Shown here piece after piece: positions 32,911 through 43,332 of a stretch of 64,000 nt of DNA. The stretch is from Dactylis glomerata (Eukaryota; Streptophyta; Magnoliopsida; Poales; Poaceae), in NCBI GenBank assembly GCA_007115705.1, contig QXEO01001036.1, forward strand, positions 372,001 to 436,000, in the 5' to 3' direction. Each line of letters starts with the position of its first letter. Within the stretch, counting starts at the first letter, position 1. The notes under the pieces are model-generated. The model made no database searches. It had not been told where the DNA came from and saw only the letters and a list, made by a program, of their open reading frames with translations. The position numbers and the translations under genes are program-made.

Positions 32911-34640
32911 TGTTGGAATTATGCCCTAGAGGCAATAATAAAGATGTTATTATTATAATTCTTGTTCATGATAATGTTTATATTCCATGCTAGAATTGTA
33001 TTAAGCGGAAACTTTAATACTTGTGTGGTTTATGAACAACACCGTGTCCCTAGTACGCCTCTATGGACTAGCTCATTGATTAATGATGGTTAAGGTTTCC
33101 TAACCATAGACATGTGTTGTCAATTAATAATGAGATCATATCATTAGGAGAATGGTGTGATGGACAGACCCAAATAAAGCAGAGCAATTAGATCGTGTCA
33201 TCGTGTTCATCTTTGCGAAGCTTTTCCTATGTCATGTATTGTATTCCTTAGACCATGAGATAATACAACTCCCTAGTATCGGAAGAAAGCTTTGAAGTCA
33301 TCAAACATCATCCTATGTGAGGGTGATAATAAAGGTGTCTCTCAGGTGATCAGAAAGTACTTGTTGAGTTGTATGTATCGAGATGGAATTTGTCCCTCCC
33401 AAGTCGGAGAGATATACTTCGGGCCCACTCGGTAATCGATATCAACACCGCTTGCAAGCATGTGGTTAAGGAGTTAATCACGAAGTGATATCGGATTACG
33501 GAACGAGTAAAGTACTTGCTGTGAACGAGATTGAACTAGGTATGGTGATACCGACGATCAAATCTCGGGCGAGTAAAATATCGTGTGACGAAGGGAATAC
33601 ATATACGGGATTAATTGAATCCTGACATCGTGGTTCATCCGATATGATCATCGATGAATATGTGGGAGTCAATATGGGTTTCCAGATCCTGCTATTGATT
33701 ATTGATAGAAGATCATGTCTGCATATTCTTGAACCCGTAGGGTCACACACTTAACGTGCATCGACGCTATGATAGAATGGATAATTGGTTTATGAGTTTT
33801 AGTTCGGAGTCTCGGATGAGATCCAGGACGTCACGAGAGGTTCCGGAATGGTCCAGAGAATAAGATTCATATAAAGGAAAGCAGTTTTTGGATTCCGGAA
33901 AGGTTTCGGAGTTTATCGGTATTGTACCGGAAGGTTCTAGAAGGTTCCGGAGTGGGACCAACGTGGGCCCACTTGACGGAGGCCTGCGTGGACCTAAGGG
34001 GAAGTGCCCTGGCCGCCCTGGGCCAGGCGCACAAGGCCCCTAAGGCCCAGCCGGCCAGCTCAAGGGGAAACCCTAAGGGAGTCTTCAAAGAAGGAAGGGG
34101 GAGAAACTTGCCCCCCACTCTTCCTACTCCAAGTCGGCTAGGGTTTGGGGAGAGGCCAAGCTGGCCTTGGCCGGCCACCCCTCTATATATAGGGGGGCAA
34201 GGGCGCAGCCCTCTCTCACCCCAACCCAAACCCTAGCCGCCAACTGCTGCCCTCCCTCTCTCTCTCTCGCGACTGCGCGTAAGCGAAGCCCTGCCGCAGA
34301 AACTCTCCACCATAAGCACCACGCCGTCGTGCTGCCGATCCAATCTATCTCTCCACCATACTTGCTGGACCAAGGAAGGAGGAGACGTCGCTGCACCGCA
34401 CGTGTGCAACTCTCGGAGGCGCCGCCACTTGCGGCGTAGGATCGGATCGGATCGCGAGGAGGAGACGGCGAGTACGACTACGTCAACCACGTTCTCTTGA
34501 ACGTTTCCGCTGTGCGAATCTTCAAGGGTATGAAGATCTCATCTACCTCTCTCGTTGATTACATCTCCTAGATTAGATCTTGGCTTTCTTGTTCATTGCG
34601 TAGGAAATTTTTTTGATTTACTATGCTACGAAACCCTTCA
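32911..34640 (+). repeat. 5' LTR of the Copia element
   Basis: It has TG...CA ends. A CTCTATATATAGG box at about 34181-34193 followed by C-rich sequence is the probable core promoter of the element, conserved in the other LTR at 41151-41163. Confidence 0.93.
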
Positions 34641-34641
34641 G

Positions 34642-34655
34642 TGGTATCAGAGCCA
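34642..34655 (+). other. Primer binding site (initiator-Met tRNA type)
   Basis: TGGTATCAGAGCCA starts one base after the 5' LTR. It is the usual minus-strand primer site of plant Copia elements. Confidence 0.9.
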
Positions 34656-35868
34656 GATCTATGCGTAGATGTGTTTCACGAGTAGAACGCAACATGTTTG
34701 TTGCGGGCGTTGATGTTTTCTGTTGCAAACCTCTTGTTGTGTATCTCTTATGGCGCGGTATAGTGAGATCGAAGCGGTCCAGGCCAACTTTATGCGACCG
34801 CGTTCGCGAGACCGGCTCCGCACTTGACGTGTGGCTTGTTCCATACATGCGGCTGGTGGATGCCAGTTTCTCTCACTATAGTAGTCATGGGATTTACATC
34901 GGATGTAAGCAACCATAATATCACCGTTGTGGCTTTTCGTAGGTAAGAATCGTTCTTAGCTTGCTACTCCCATAAGCCACGTAAAACTTGCAACAACAAA
35001 GTAGAGGCGTCTAACTTGTTTTTGCAGGGAGTGTTTTGTGATATGGTATGGCCCAAGACATGATGTGTATGAATTGAGTTGTATGCAATGATCATGTTTT
35101 GTAATCTTTCACGACTTGCATGTTGATGAGTTCACAACCGGCTGGAGCCATATGGTTGTCTTTATAATTGTGTATGACCTGCGTGTCAACTTCTTATACG
35201 CCATGTAATAGCTTTACTTTATCGCTAAATAGTTAGCAATAGTTGTAGTTGCTATTCGTGGTGGAGGCAATCATGGTGGAGTGATGGAGATCATGCCGGC
35301 GCGCACAAGATGGAGATCATGGCGCGGAGATTGGCTATACCATGTCACATAAAATTATATGCATGTGATGTTTATCATTTTATGTATCTTATTTTGCTTA
35401 GATCGCGACGGTAGCATTATAAGATGATTCCTCACTTAAAAGATCAAGATAAAATTGTGTTCTCCCCTCGTATGCGCCGTTGCGAAAGTTCGTCGTTTTC
35501 AAGCACCTCGTGATGATCGGGTGCTATAAACTCTACGTTCACATACAACGGGTGCAAGCCAGTTTTGCACACGCGGAAAATACTTGGGTTTGACTTGACG
35601 AGCCTAGCATGTACAGACATGGCCTCAGAACACACGAACCGAAAGGTTAAACATGAGTCATATGAATGATATGATCGACACTGAGTTGTCCACCATTGAA
35701 ACCACATCTCTTCTCGTGAAGATCGGATTAGGTGTGGTGAATTTGGATCGTGTTCACTAAACAACTTGAGGGATGTTGAATTTAGTGGGAGTTCATCTAG
35801 TAATTTGATTAAGTTGAACTAGTTATCATGAACATAGTCTAAATTGTACTTGCAATGTTGTAGATCAA
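34656..35868 (+). other. Untranslated leader of the Copia element
   Basis: About 1.2 kb lie between the primer site and the polyprotein start, with no long frame. Packaging and dimer signals are expected here by analogy with the BARE group but cannot be pinpointed by eye. Confidence 0.6.
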
Positions 35869-38800
35869 ATGGCTAAGTCCAACTTCAACTTCAACGTTTT
35901 TGCTGAGAAAGAAAAGCTTAAGAACAATGGGTCTAACTTCACCAACTGGTTCCGCAATCTGAGAATCATACTCGCTGGCGGACAAAAAGCCTATGTACTT
36001 GACAAAGCGCTAGGTGACACCCCTGCTGCAACTGCGAAAACTGAAGAACTTGCTGACTTCAATGCTCGTAGAGATGATTGTGATGCGATTATGAGTACCA
36101 TGCTGTTTTCTATGGAACCGGAACTTCAAAATCGTTTTGAGAAGTACCGCGGGCCTTTTGAGATACTTAAGGAACTGAAAACGATGTTTCAGACTCAGGC
36201 CCGTTCTGAGAGATATGAGATCTCTGAGAAGTTCTTTAACTGCAAGATGGAGGAAGGGAGTTCCGTTAGTGAGCACGCCATTAAGATGTCGGGCTACACT
36301 CAACGCCTTGAGCAACTGGACTGCAAGATTCCAGAGGAGCTCAAGATTGACAGAGTTCTGCAATCACTCCCTCCTAGCTACAAAGGTTTTGTAGTTACTC
36401 ATAATCAAATTGGTTCCACTGATACGATCACTGAGCTCTTCGCTAAGCTGAAAGCTGCGGAGGTGGATATCAAGAAAGACAATCATGTGTTGATGGTCAA
36501 CAAGACCACTAGCTTTAAGAAAGCTAAGGGAGCAAAGGGATCTTTCAAGAAAGGCGGAGGCAAGCGCGTTGCCCCTGCTGAGAAGAAGCTCAAGTCTGGA
36601 CCTAAGCCGGACACTGAGTGCTTCTATTGCAAGGTCAAGGGTCACTGGAAGCGCAACTGTCCGAAGTACTTAGCGGACAAGAAGGCTGGCACCATCAAAG
36701 GTATATTTGATATACATGTTATTGATGTCTACCTTACTAGCGCTCGTTGTAGTGCCTGGGTATATGATACGGGTTCAGTTGCTAATATTTGTAACTCGAA
36801 ACAGGAGCTACGGATTAGACGGCGGCTAGCAAGAGATGAGGTGACGATGCGCGTTGGCAATGGATCAAAAGTTGATGTGATGGCCGTCGGCACGCTCTCC
36901 TTAGTTTTACCTTCGGGATTAGTTTTAAACCTTAATAAGTGTTATTATGTGCCTGCGTTGAGCATGAACATTATATTTGGATCATGTTTATTGCAAGACG
37001 GTTATTCATTTAAATCTGAGAATAATGGTTGTTCTATTTATATGAATAACATCTTTTATGGTCATGCACCTGTTGTGAATGGTTTATTTCTTCTGAATCT
37101 CGAAAGCAATGAAACACACATCCATAACATTGAGGCTAAAAGATGCAAAGTAGATAGTGATAATCCAACTTATTTGTGGCACTGCCATCTAGGTCATATT
37201 GGTGTAAAACGCATGAAGAAACTCCATTCTGATGGACTTTTGGAGTCTCTTGATTTTGAATCATTTGACACGTGCGAACCATGCCTCATGGGCAAGATGA
37301 TCAAAACCCCGTTCTCCGGAATAATGGAGCGAGCAACGGACTTATTGGAAATCATACATACCGATGTGTGCGGACCAATGAGTATTTCGACGCGCGGTGG
37401 ATATCGCTATTTTCTCACTTTTACTGATGACTTAAGTAGATATGGGTATATCTATTTAATGAAACATAAATCTGAAACGTTTGAAAAGTTCAAAGAATTT
37501 CAGAACGAAGTGGAAAACCATCGTAACAGGAAAATTAAATTTCTACGATCCGATCGTGGAGGTGAGTATTTGAGTTATGATTTTCTCACGCATCTTAAAG
37601 CAAGCGGAATCGTTTCGCAACTCACGCCACCCGGAACACCACAGCGCAATGGTGTGTCTGAACGCCGGAATCGAACTCTATTAGATATGGTGCGATCAAT
37701 GATGTCTCTTACAGATTTGCCGTTATCATTTTGGGGTTATGCATTAGAAACCGCTGCATTCACTTTAAATAGGGCACCATCTAAATCCGTTGAGACGACA
37801 CCGTATGAACTTTGGTTTGGTGCTAAACCTAAGTTGTCGTTTCTTAAAGTTTGGGGATGCGAAGCTTACGTCAAGAAGTTGATGCCGGACAAGCTCGAAC
37901 CCAAAGCGGAGAAATGCGTCATCATAGGATACCCTAAGGAAACGATTGGGTATACCTTCTACCACAGATCCGAAGGCAAAATGTTTGTTGCAAAGAACGG
38001 ATCCTTTCTTGAGAAGGAGTTTCTCTCGAAAGAAGTGAGTGGGAGAAAGGTAGAGCTAGACGAGGTTATTGAACCTTCTCTCGAGTTGGAGTGTAGCGCA
38101 GCACCAGAAATTGTTCCGGCGCCGCCTGCATCAACAAGAGAGGAAGCTAATGATAAAGATCATGAAACTTCAAACGATGCTACTACTGAACTTCGCAGGT
38201 CGACAAGGTCACGTGCCACTCCTGAATGGTACGGCAACCCTGTCTTAACCGTCTTGTTGTTAGACAACAGCGAACCTGCGAACTATGAGGAAGCAATGAT
38301 GAGCCCAGACTCTGAGAAATGGCTAGAGGCCATGAAATCCGAATTGGGATCCATGAGCGAAAACCAAGTGTGGACTTTGGTGGATCCTCCTAGCGACCGT
38401 AAGGCCGTTGAGTGCAAATGGATTTTCAAGAAGAAAACGGACGCGGATGGTAATGTTACTGTCTATAAAGCTCGGCTTGTCGCAAAAGGTTTTCGGCAAG
38501 TTCAAGGTGTTGACTACGATGAGACTTTCTCTCCCGTAGCGATGTTTAAGTCCATTCGGATTTTATTAGCAATTGCTGCATTTCATGATTATGAAATATG
38601 GCAGATGGATGTCAAGACTGCGTTCCTCAATGGCAACATTGATGAAGAGTTGTATATGATGCAGCCCGAAGGTTTTGTCGATCCTAAGGATGCTAATAAA
38701 GTGTGCAAACTTCAGCGTTCCATTTATGGACTGAAGCAAGCATCTCGGAGTTGGAACCTTCGTTTTGATCAAGTGATCAAGAGTTTTGGATTTGTTCCAA

Positions 38801-39852
38801 ATTGCTACGAAGCTTGTATCTACAAGAAAGTGAGTGGGAGCTCGGTGACATTTTTAGTACTATATGTGGATGACATATTGATTATTGGAAATGACATCGA
38901 TATGCTTAACGATGTGAAGAGTTATTTGAATAAATGTTTTTCAATGAAAGACCTAGGGGAAGCTGCTTATATATTAGGCATCAAAATCTATAGAGATAGA
39001 GAAAGACGCCTAATAGCTTTAAGCCAAAGTACATATCTGGACAAAGTTCTGAAGAGGTTCAGAATGGATAAAGCAAAGAAAGGTTCATTGCCCATGTTGT
39101 CAGGTAAGATATTGAGCAAGGCTCAGTGTCCAGCTACGGTAAAAGATAGAGAAACTATGAGCAAAGTGCCATATGCCTCGGCCATAGGTTCTATTATGTA
39201 TGCCATGCTGTGTACTAGACCGGATGTGTCCAATGCTCTTAGTTTGACGAGCAGATACCAAAGTGATCCAGGAGTGGAACACTGGACAGCCGTAAAGAAC
39301 ATCCTAAAGTATTTAAATAGGACTAAAGAAATGTTCTTGGTCTATGGAGGTGACGAGGAGCTCGTCGTAAAAGGTTACGTCGACGCTAGCTTCGACACCG
39401 ACCCGGATGATTCTAAATCTCAGACAGGATACGTTTATATTTTGAATGGTGGAGCTGTGAGCTGGAGAAGCTGCAAGCAAAGTGTGATCGCGGGATCTAC
39501 AACAGAAGCGGAATACATGGCTGCTTCGGAAGCATCAAGTGAAGGAGTTTGGATCAGAAACTTCATCACTGAGCTTGGTGTGGTTCCAAATGCCTTGGAC
39601 CCACTGGAGATATTGTGCGACAACACTGGCGCCATAGCACTGGCTAAGGAACCAAGATATCATCCAAAAACCAAGCACATCAACCGCCGTTTCCATATAA
39701 TTCGAGATTATATATCAGATGGAGATCTGAAGATTAGCAAAGTACATACAGATCTGAATGTCGCAGATCCATTGACTAAACCTCTTCCACGAGCAAAACA
39801 TGATCAGCACCTTAATGCCATGGGTGTTAGATTGTTGCCAGATGTAAACTAG
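35869..39852 (+). CDS. Copia gag-pol polyprotein, intact (1327 aa)
   Basis: A single open frame starts MAKSNFNFNVFAEKEK. Gag takes up roughly residues 1-245 and a zinc knuckle CFYCKVKGHWKRNC lies at 251-264. The protease has Asp300 in YDTGSVANI. The pre-integrase zinc region reads HCHLGHIGVKRMKK and CEPCLMGK. The integrase core has Asp499 (HTDVCGP), Asp562 (RSDRGGEY) and Glu598 (GVSERRN), which gives the D-35-E spacing exactly. Reverse transcriptase has YVDD at 999-1002. RNase H has Asp1172 (GYVDASFD) and ends with the KTKHINRRFHIIRD block. All catalytic residues I can check are present and no stop or shift occurs, so the element may be competent. The start is the only Met before gag. Confidence 0.95.
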   Translation: MAKSNFNFNVFAEKEKLKNNGSNFTNWFRNLRIILAGGQKAYVLDKALGDTPAATAKTEELADFNARRDDCDAIMSTMLFSMEPELQNRFEKYRGPFEILKELKTMFQTQARSERYEISEKFFNCKMEEGSSVSEHAIKMSGYTQRLEQLDCKIPEELKIDRVLQSLPPSYKGFVVTHNQIGSTDTITELFAKLKAAEVDIKKDNHVLMVNKTTSFKKAKGAKGSFKKGGGKRVAPAEKKLKSGPKPDTECFYCKVKGHWKRNCPKYLADKKAGTIKGIFDIHVIDVYLTSARCSAWVYDTGSVANICNSKQELRIRRRLARDEVTMRVGNGSKVDVMAVGTLSLVLPSGLVLNLNKCYYVPALSMNIIFGSCLLQDGYSFKSENNGCSIYMNNIFYGHAPVVNGLFLLNLESNETHIHNIEAKRCKVDSDNPTYLWHCHLGHIGVKRMKKLHSDGLLESLDFESFDTCEPCLMGKMIKTPFSGIMERATDLLEIIHTDVCGPMSISTRGGYRYFLTFTDDLSRYGYIYLMKHKSETFEKFKEFQNEVENHRNRKIKFLRSDRGGEYLSYDFLTHLKASGIVSQLTPPGTPQRNGVSERRNRTLLDMVRSMMSLTDLPLSFWGYALETAAFTLNRAPSKSVETTPYELWFGAKPKLSFLKVWGCEAYVKKLMPDKLEPKAEKCVIIGYPKETIGYTFYHRSEGKMFVAKNGSFLEKEFLSKEVSGRKVELDEVIEPSLELECSAAPEIVPAPPASTREEANDKDHETSNDATTELRRSTRSRATPEWYGNPVLTVLLLDNSEPANYEEAMMSPDSEKWLEAMKSELGSMSENQVWTLVDPPSDRKAVECKWIFKKKTDADGNVTVYKARLVAKGFRQVQGVDYDETFSPVAMFKSIRILLAIAAFHDYEIWQMDVKTAFLNGNIDEELYMMQPEGFVDPKDANKVCKLQRSIYGLKQASRSWNLRFDQVIKSFGFVPNCYEACIYKKVSGSSVTFLVLYVDDILIIGNDIDMLNDVKSYLNKCFSMKDLGEAAYILGIKIYRDRERRLIALSQSTYLDKVLKRFRMDKAKKGSLPMLSGKILSKAQCPATVKDRETMSKVPYASAIGSIMYAMLCTRPDVSNALSLTSRYQSDPGVEHWTAVKNILKYLNRTKEMFLVYGGDEELVVKGYVDASFDTDPDDSKSQTGYVYILNGGAVSWRSCKQSVIAGSTTEAEYMAASEASSEGVWIRNFITELGVVPNALDPLEILCDNTGAIALAKEPRYHPKTKHINRRFHIIRDYISDGDLKISKVHTDLNVADPLTKPLPRAKHDQHLNAMGVRLLPDVN

Positions 39853-39870
39853 ATTATTGACTCTAGTGCA

Positions 39871-39879
39871 AGTGGGAGA
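39871..39879 (+). other. Polypurine tract of the Copia element
   Basis: AGTGGGAGA lies just before the 3' LTR and is the expected plus-strand primer. Confidence 0.8.
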
Positions 39880-39880
39880 C

Positions 39881-41609
39881 TGTTGGAATTATGCCCTAGA
39901 GGCAATAATAAAGATGTTATTATTATAATTCTTGTTCATGATAATGTTTATATTCCATGCTAGAATTGTATTAAGCGGAAACTTTAATACTTGTGTGGTT
40001 TATGAACAACACCGTGTCCCTAGTACGCCTCTATGGACTAGCTCATTGATTAATGATGGTTAAGGTTTCCTAACCATAGACATGTGTTGTCAATTAATAA
40101 TGAGATCATATCATTAGGAGAATGGTGTGATGGACAGACCCAAATAAAGCAGAGCAATTAGATCGTGTCATCGTGTTCATCTTTGCGAAGCTTTTCCTAT
40201 GTCATGTATTGTATTCCTTAGACCATGAGATAATACAACTCCCTAGTATCGGAAGAAAGCTTTGAAGTCATCAAACATCATCCTATGTGAGGGTGATAAT
40301 AAAGGTGTCTCTCAGGTGATCAGAAAGTACTTGTTGAGTTGTATGTATCGAGATGGAATTTGTCCCTCCCAAGTCGGAGAGATATACTTCGGGCCCACTC
40401 GGTAATCGATATCAACACCGCTTGCAAGCATGTGGTTAAGGAGTTAATCACGAAGTGATATCGGATTACGGAACGAGTAAAGTACTTGCTGTGAACGAGA
40501 TTGAACTAGGTATGGTGATACCGACGATCAAATCTCGGGCGAGTAAAATATCGTGTGACGAAGGGAATACATATACGGGATTAATTGAATCCTGACATCG
40601 TGGTTCATCCGATATGATCATCGATGAATATGTGGGAGTCAATATGGGTTTCCAGATCCCGCTATTGATTATTGATAGAAGATCATGTCTGCATATTCTC
40701 GAACCCGTAGGGTCACACACTTAACGTGCATCGACGCTAGGATAGAATGGATAATTAGTTTATGAGTTTTAGTTCGGAGTCTCGGATGAGATCCAGGACG
40801 TCACGAGAGGTTCCGGAATGGTCCAGAGAATAAGATTCATATAAAGGAAAGCAGTTTTTGGATTCCGGAAAGGTTTCGGAGTTTATCGGTATTGTACCGG
40901 AAGGTTCTAGAAGGTTCCAGAGTGGGACCAACGTGGGCCCACTTGACGGAGGCCTGCGTGGACCTAAGGGGAAGTGCCCTGGCCGCCCTGGGCCAGGCGC
41001 ACAAGGCCCCTAAGGCCCAGCCGGCCAGCCCAAGGGGAAACCCTAAGGGAGTCTTCAAAGAAGGAAGGGGGAGAAACTTGCCCCCCACTCTTCCTACTCC
41101 AAGTCGGCTAGGGTTTGGGGAGAGGCCAAGCTGGCCTTGGCCGGCCACCCCTCTATATATAGGGGGGCAAGGGCGCAGCCCTCTCTCACCCCAACCCAAA
41201 CCCTAGCCGCCAACTGCTGCCCTCCCTCTCTCTCTCTCGCGACTGCGCGTAGGCGAAGCCCTGCCGCAGAAACTCTCCACCATAAGCACCACGCCGTCGT
41301 GCTGCCGATCCAATCTATCTCTCCACCATACTTGCTGGACCAAGGAAGGAGGAGACGTCGCTGCACCGCACGTGTGCAACTCTCGGAGGCGCCGCCACTT
41401 GCGGCGTAGGATCGGATCGGATCGCGAGGAGGAGACGGCGAGTACGACTACGTCAACCACGTTCTCTTGAACGTTTCCGCTGTGCGAATCTTCAAGGGTA
41501 TGAAGATCTCATCTACCTCTCTCGTTGATTACATCTCCTAGATTAGATCTTGGCTTTCTTGTTCGTTGCGTAGGAAATTTTTTGATTTACTATGCTACGA
41601 AACCCTTCA
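39881..41609 (+). repeat. 3' LTR of the Copia element
   Basis: It differs from the 5' LTR at positions matching 33690, 33710, 33770, 33787, 33949, 34060, 34282 and 34595, plus one T. It is followed by the duplicated GGTAT and then LINE ORF1 codons. Confidence 0.93.
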
Positions 41610-43332
41610 GGTATGCAAAGAAGTTTCTTATGTGTTTTCCAAGTGCTAGGGATATTGATGCATGGATTCATTTTGGAAGGACCAACTTGAGGACTGTCCA
41701 GAATGTTGTGTTGAAGGTAAATCACTGGTTTCCTGGGTATGGAGCTACTGGAGACCTAGACATTGCTTGGTTCCAGGTCAAGGGAATTCCTCTGGACAAC
41801 AGAAACTGTCTTGTAGTTGTTTATGCTGGGAGTACTGTGGGCAGGATTTTAGCTGTGGACAGGCACAGTTTGAACAATGTTGAATATGTCAGAATCCAAA
41901 TTGGCAACATGAATGTTGCTTTGGTACCTCCTGTGGTGCCTAATGTAAATATTGGTGCAAGTTTCTATGATTTGGAATTCACCAGAGAAATTCCTAGAGG
42001 AAGGGCTCAGGTAGAGGAAAATCAAGTACCTGTGGAGCATACTGGTCAGAATGTGCCTCCCTCTGATAGGGGTACAAATACTGGCCACACTCTAAAGAGA
42101 ACAAGGCTTGATACTACAGGGAACAACAGGAATGTTGGCAACCAATCAGCTCCTGGAGGATTCATGAGGGATGCCAGAAATTCGTATAATGCTTCTCATG
42201 TAGGAAGACAACTCCAGGTGATGCAAGTTGCTCAGGAAGGTGATGCTAGGGGTAAAAGGAAAGCTGTGGAAAATGTTCCCTCTGAGGACAGTGATGAAGA
42301 AGAAATTTCTATGAGTGAGAAGACCAGAATGCTGGGGTATGGGGCTCCAAAAAATATTCCTGGTACTTCTAGTGCCACCAGAGTCTCTCCTGCAATGGAC
42401 CATTATCCTGCCTATCTGGAATACTTAGCAAGACCCAGGATAACTGATGGGGTGGTAGAAAATGTTGGTGAGCCTTTACATAATGAACTCACTTATGAGG
42501 AATTTCTCAGGGATTTACTTCAGAGCAGAAGTGACAAGAGATACATGTGTAGGCAGCAGCTAGAAAGAATTCCTGGGGCAAATCTTGATCCAGTCATTGA
42601 ATCTCCTATTGACCAATCTATGAATACTGGGGACTTCTCTTCTCAAGAGGCTGGAATCTCTTCTGATTCTGGGGATAACAATGTTGTGCACTCCTCTGCA
42701 GTGCTTATAACTGAAATCCCTTCCAGTCCAGTTAACACATCTCCTTCTGGGGTCAGGCCCTTAGTGCCTACTATTCCTACCCCTGATCAGCCTCAGCCAG
42801 TGAGGGGCAGCTCAAGAATTCAAGCTGAAGGGAAGGCACAAACTCATATTATGGAGAAGGCAATCCAGAATGTGCAGCAAAGGGATCTTGAAGGTAATAA
42901 CTCTGTCAACTCAAATTCTTTTTCTATTCTGCAAGATGATGAGATTCTGAGTAAGGCTTTAGAAATTGGTATGGATGTTTCTTCCTTACCTTTGAATACT
43001 ATTAACCAGTTAAGAGACTTGGAAATTGCTAGAGATAATTTAGCTAAAAAACAATCTATGAAAAACACTGTTGATAAAATTGTGGAGGTAGTCTCTGAGG
43101 GTATTGAGGAATTGGGACACAGGTGAATCTGATGATTTTACTCATGTAATTTCTAGGAAAAGTAAGAAAAATCTAAGGAAAATTCTAGGGGAAAGAAGAC
43201 AAATCAGGGTGTACCCCTCAGTGGTACTAAATCCCTTCGAAGGGCTAGTAATAATCACCCTCTGAGTGATATTATTGCTGGCCCAAGGTTACGGAGTCAT
43301 TCAGTAAGAAATAAAAAACGATTGGTCTTATT

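Larger units (their letters stand above)
32911..41609 (+). mobile_element. Young, structurally complete Copia retrotransposon
   Basis: LTRs at 32911-34640 and 39881-41609 begin TGTTGGAATTATGCCC and end TTCA. The five-base duplication GGTAT is at 32906-32910 and 41610-41614. It has a Met-tRNA-type primer binding site, a polypurine tract and an uninterrupted polyprotein. By eye the LTRs differ by eight substitutions and one T-run indel over about 1730 bases (about 0.46%). The LTR start and the polyprotein resemble the BARE/Angela/WIS group of Triticeae, but the exact family needs a search. Confidence 0.95.
31208..43126 (+). pseudogene. LINE ORF1, interrupted by the Copia insertion
   Basis: The frame opens at 31208 (MKATTMASSGDV), with other Met codons shortly after. 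It is rich in Arg, Gln, Asn and Gly up to 32600, and it has one in-frame TAG at 32135-32137. A conserved block near 32650-32900 includes CRICGDVHDENLVFY and FTQWAEIAA. The Copia element enters at 32910. Coding resumes at 41612 with YAKKFLMCFPSARDIDAW, the nucleic-acid-binding domain seen in plant LINE ORF1 proteins, then a Ser/Pro/Asn-rich tail to a stop at 43124. The frames on the two sides of the insertion differ by one base, so a small shift exists there as well. Further ORF1-like codons continue in other frames to about 43335. Confidence 0.8.
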
